From assembly GCA_946886255.1 (NCBI GenBank), contig CAMPIG010000194.1, positions 1 to 8,502 on the forward strand: a stretch of 8,502 nt of DNA. The letters run 5' to 3'. Each line of letters starts with the position of its first letter. The stretch's first letter is position 1. Shown here piece by piece: positions 6,899 to 8,502 of this stretch. This stretch comes from an uncultured Cellvibrio sp. (GTDB taxonomy: Bacteria; Pseudomonadota; Gammaproteobacteria; Pseudomonadales; Cellvibrionaceae). The notes under the pieces are model-generated. The model saw nothing but the letters and a program-made list of their open reading frames with translations. It searched no databases and was not told the origin of the DNA. Made by a program: the position numbers and the translations under genes.

Positions 6899-8502
6899 AT
6901 GACAGTGTTTAAAAAAATCGCTAGATTTTCGGTTGCGATGTTTATTTTAAGTTGTGGGTTAGCGCAACAGGCAAGTGCGCAAGCCAATTGCAGTTATCGT
7001 ATTACCAATGAATGGAATACCGGCTACACCGGTGCAATTACGGTCAGCAACAAGGGTTCCAGTACATTAAACGGCTGGAGCCTTAGCTGGCAGTACAACA
7101 GCAATCGCATTACCAGTTCGTGGAATGCCAACATCACTGGCAATAATCCTTACACCGCAACGGATTTAGGTTGGAATGGCAACATCCCCGCCGGCGCCAG
7201 TGTGGAGATTGGTTTTCAAGCGAACAAAAATGGCGGTGGCGCCGAGACGCCCACTTTGAATGGTGCCGTTTGTTCCGGTGGCAATAATAATTCTTCGGCT
7301 ACCAGCGTGAGTAGCTCGCCGTCAAGCAGTGCATCGAGCCAGGGGGTGGCGCCGTCATCCAGCGCGAATTCCATCAGCTCATCGTCTGCCAACAACAACG
7401 CAGGGCAACAATGTAACTGGTACGGCACCTTGTATCCCTTATGTGGCAACACGCAAAGTGGTTGGGGTTGGGAGGCAAACCGGAGTTGTATTTCGCCCAG
7501 CACCTGTAGCGCGCAACCGGCACCTTACGGCATCGTTGGAGGCACCACATCATCGTCTAGCAGCATTACCGCATCCAGCAGCTCCAGCTCCAGTGTTGTG
7601 ACACCGTCAAGTAGCTCTGCGGGCAATCAAGGTTTTGTGAGCACCCATGGGCAACTGCGCACCAGCGGCAATCAATTGGTCAATAAAAATGGCTCAGCCG
7701 TTCAGCTGCGTGGAATGAGCTCACATGGACTGCAATGGTATGGCGACTACATGAATCTCAGCAGCATTCGCTGGTTGCGCGATGACTGGGGTATCAATGT
7801 GATTCGTGCGGCCATGTACACCGCCAGCGAAGGTTATATCGAAGATCCCTCGGTAAAAAATAAAGTGTTTGAAGTGGTCGACGCCGCGATTGCGCTGGAT
7901 ATTTATGTGATCGTCGACTGGCACATCCTCAGCGATGGCAATCCACAACAATACAAAGAGCAAGCAAAAGCATTTTTCAACGAAGTTGCGCAGCGTTATG
8001 GCAATACACCCAATGTGATCTATGAAATTGCCAATGAACCCAATGGTAGTGGCGTTACCTGGCATGCGGCGATTCGTCCGTATGCTCAGGAAGTGATTCC
8101 GGTGATTCGCAACCATGCACCGAATAGTCTGGTGATTGTCGGTACGGGTAACTGGAGCCAGGACGTTACTGATGCAGCGGCCAATCCGGTAAGTTATCCG
8201 AATGTTGGTTATGCCATGCATTTTTATGCGTGTACTCACGGCCAATGGTTGCGTGACCGCGTGGATCAGGCACGCGCGCAAGGCGCGATGATTTTCTCGA
8301 CCGAATGGGGCACCGCCGACGCCACCGGCGATGGCAGTGTGTGTGAAAATGATACCCGCACCTGGATCAATTTTTTGAATCAACGCGGGATCAGTTGGAT
8401 TAACTGGAGCATTACGCCAAAAGAGGAAGGCACCGCTGCGTTGAACACCGGCGCCAGCACAACAGGTAACTGGTCCGCCAGTGACCTGTCGCCGTCAGGC
8501 AC
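6899..8502 (+). CDS. Secreted CBM2-CBM10-GH5 endo-beta-1,4-glucanase, 3'-truncated
   Basis: The ATG at 6899 follows AGAGGAG by 7 nt, and the frame stays open for 534 codons to the window edge. The product is an exported cellulase that cuts internal beta-1,4-glucan bonds with retention. A signal peptide ends near A27 (QQASA|QAN). CBM2 spans C31 to C125, then a Ser/Asn linker, CBM10 (170-214) and another Ser linker. The GH5 domain runs from about 245, with [20 protein letters not shown], acid/base E380 in [15 protein letters not shown] (H441) and nucleophile E469 in FSTEWG. These motifs and the final SASDLSPSG fit GH5 subfamily 2, whose members normally end about ten residues later, so little is probably missing unless another module follows. 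Module order matches the upstream xylanase. CBM10 DNA is close to that of the GH9 gene. Confidence 0.93.
   Translation, partial: MTVFKKIARFSVAMFILSCGLAQQASAQANCSYRITNEWNTGYTGAITVSNKGSSTLNGWSLSWQYNSNRITSSWNANITGNNPYTATDLGWNGNIPAGASVEIGFQANKNGGGAETPTLNGAVCSGGNNNSSATSVSSSPSSSASSQGVAPSSSANSISSSSANNNAGQQCNWYGTLYPLCGNTQSGWGWEANRSCISPSTCSAQPAPYGIVGGTTSSSSSITASSSSSSSVVTPSSSSAGNQGFVSTHGQLRTSGNQLVNKNGSAVQLRGMSSHGLQWYGDYMNLSSIRWLRDDWGINVIRAAMYTASEGYIEDPSVKNKVFEVVDAAIALDIYVIVDWHILSDGNPQQYKEQAKAFFNEVAQRYGNTPNVIYEIANEPNGSGVTWHAAIRPYAQEVIPVIRNHAPNSLVIVGTGNWSQDVTDAAANPVSYPNVGYAMHFYACTHGQWLRDRVDQARAQGAMIFSTEWGTADATGDGSVCENDTRTWINFLNQRGISWINWSITPKEEGTAALNTGASTTGNWSASDLSPSG

Overview
The window comes from a free-living, polysaccharide-degrading gammaproteobacterium of the Cellvibrio type. 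Species cannot be fixed from the sequence. The evidence is moderate GC content, Sec signal peptides, long poly-serine linkers and the CBM2 + CBM10 pairing on nearly every enzyme, a combination I know from Cellvibrio (formerly Pseudomonas fluorescens subsp. cellulosa). No dockerin or cohesin is visible, so these look like free secreted multimodular enzymes and not cellulosome parts.

Layout, all on the + strand: (1) 1-189, 3' end of a GH6 cellulase; (2) 190-476, 3' UTR with a rho-independent terminator (334-379), then the leader of the next gene; (3) 477-3131, secreted GH9 endoglucanase, Ig-like + GH9 + CBM10 + CBM2; (4) 3132-3244, a short gap with a perfect 12-bp terminator-like hairpin; (5) 3245-4573, SGNH/CE3-like carbohydrate esterase + CBM10 + CBM2; (6) 4574-4677, a gap with two mutually exclusive hairpins; (7) 4678-6705, xylanase, CBM2 + CBM10 + two copies of a six-cysteine module + GH10; (8) 6706-6898, a repeat- and hairpin-rich gap; (9) 6899 to the window end, CBM2 + CBM10 + GH5 endoglucanase, cut off shortly before its expected C-terminus.

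Together the genes form a plant cell wall toolkit: GH6, GH9 and GH5 attack cellulose, GH10 cuts the xylan backbone, and the esterase probably removes acetyl groups that block xylanase. CBM2 and CBM10 would hold all of them on the same crystalline cellulose surface.

The most unusual element is the tandem 37-residue, six-cysteine module in the xylanase (5308-5634), which I do not recognise as a named family and which looks like a divergent relative of CBM10. Other points are a Glu-to-Gly change in the conserved -2 subsite motif of the same xylanase, a mirror-image module order (CBM10 inside, CBM2 at the terminus) with two CBM2 lineages matching the two orientations, and structured intergenic RNA.
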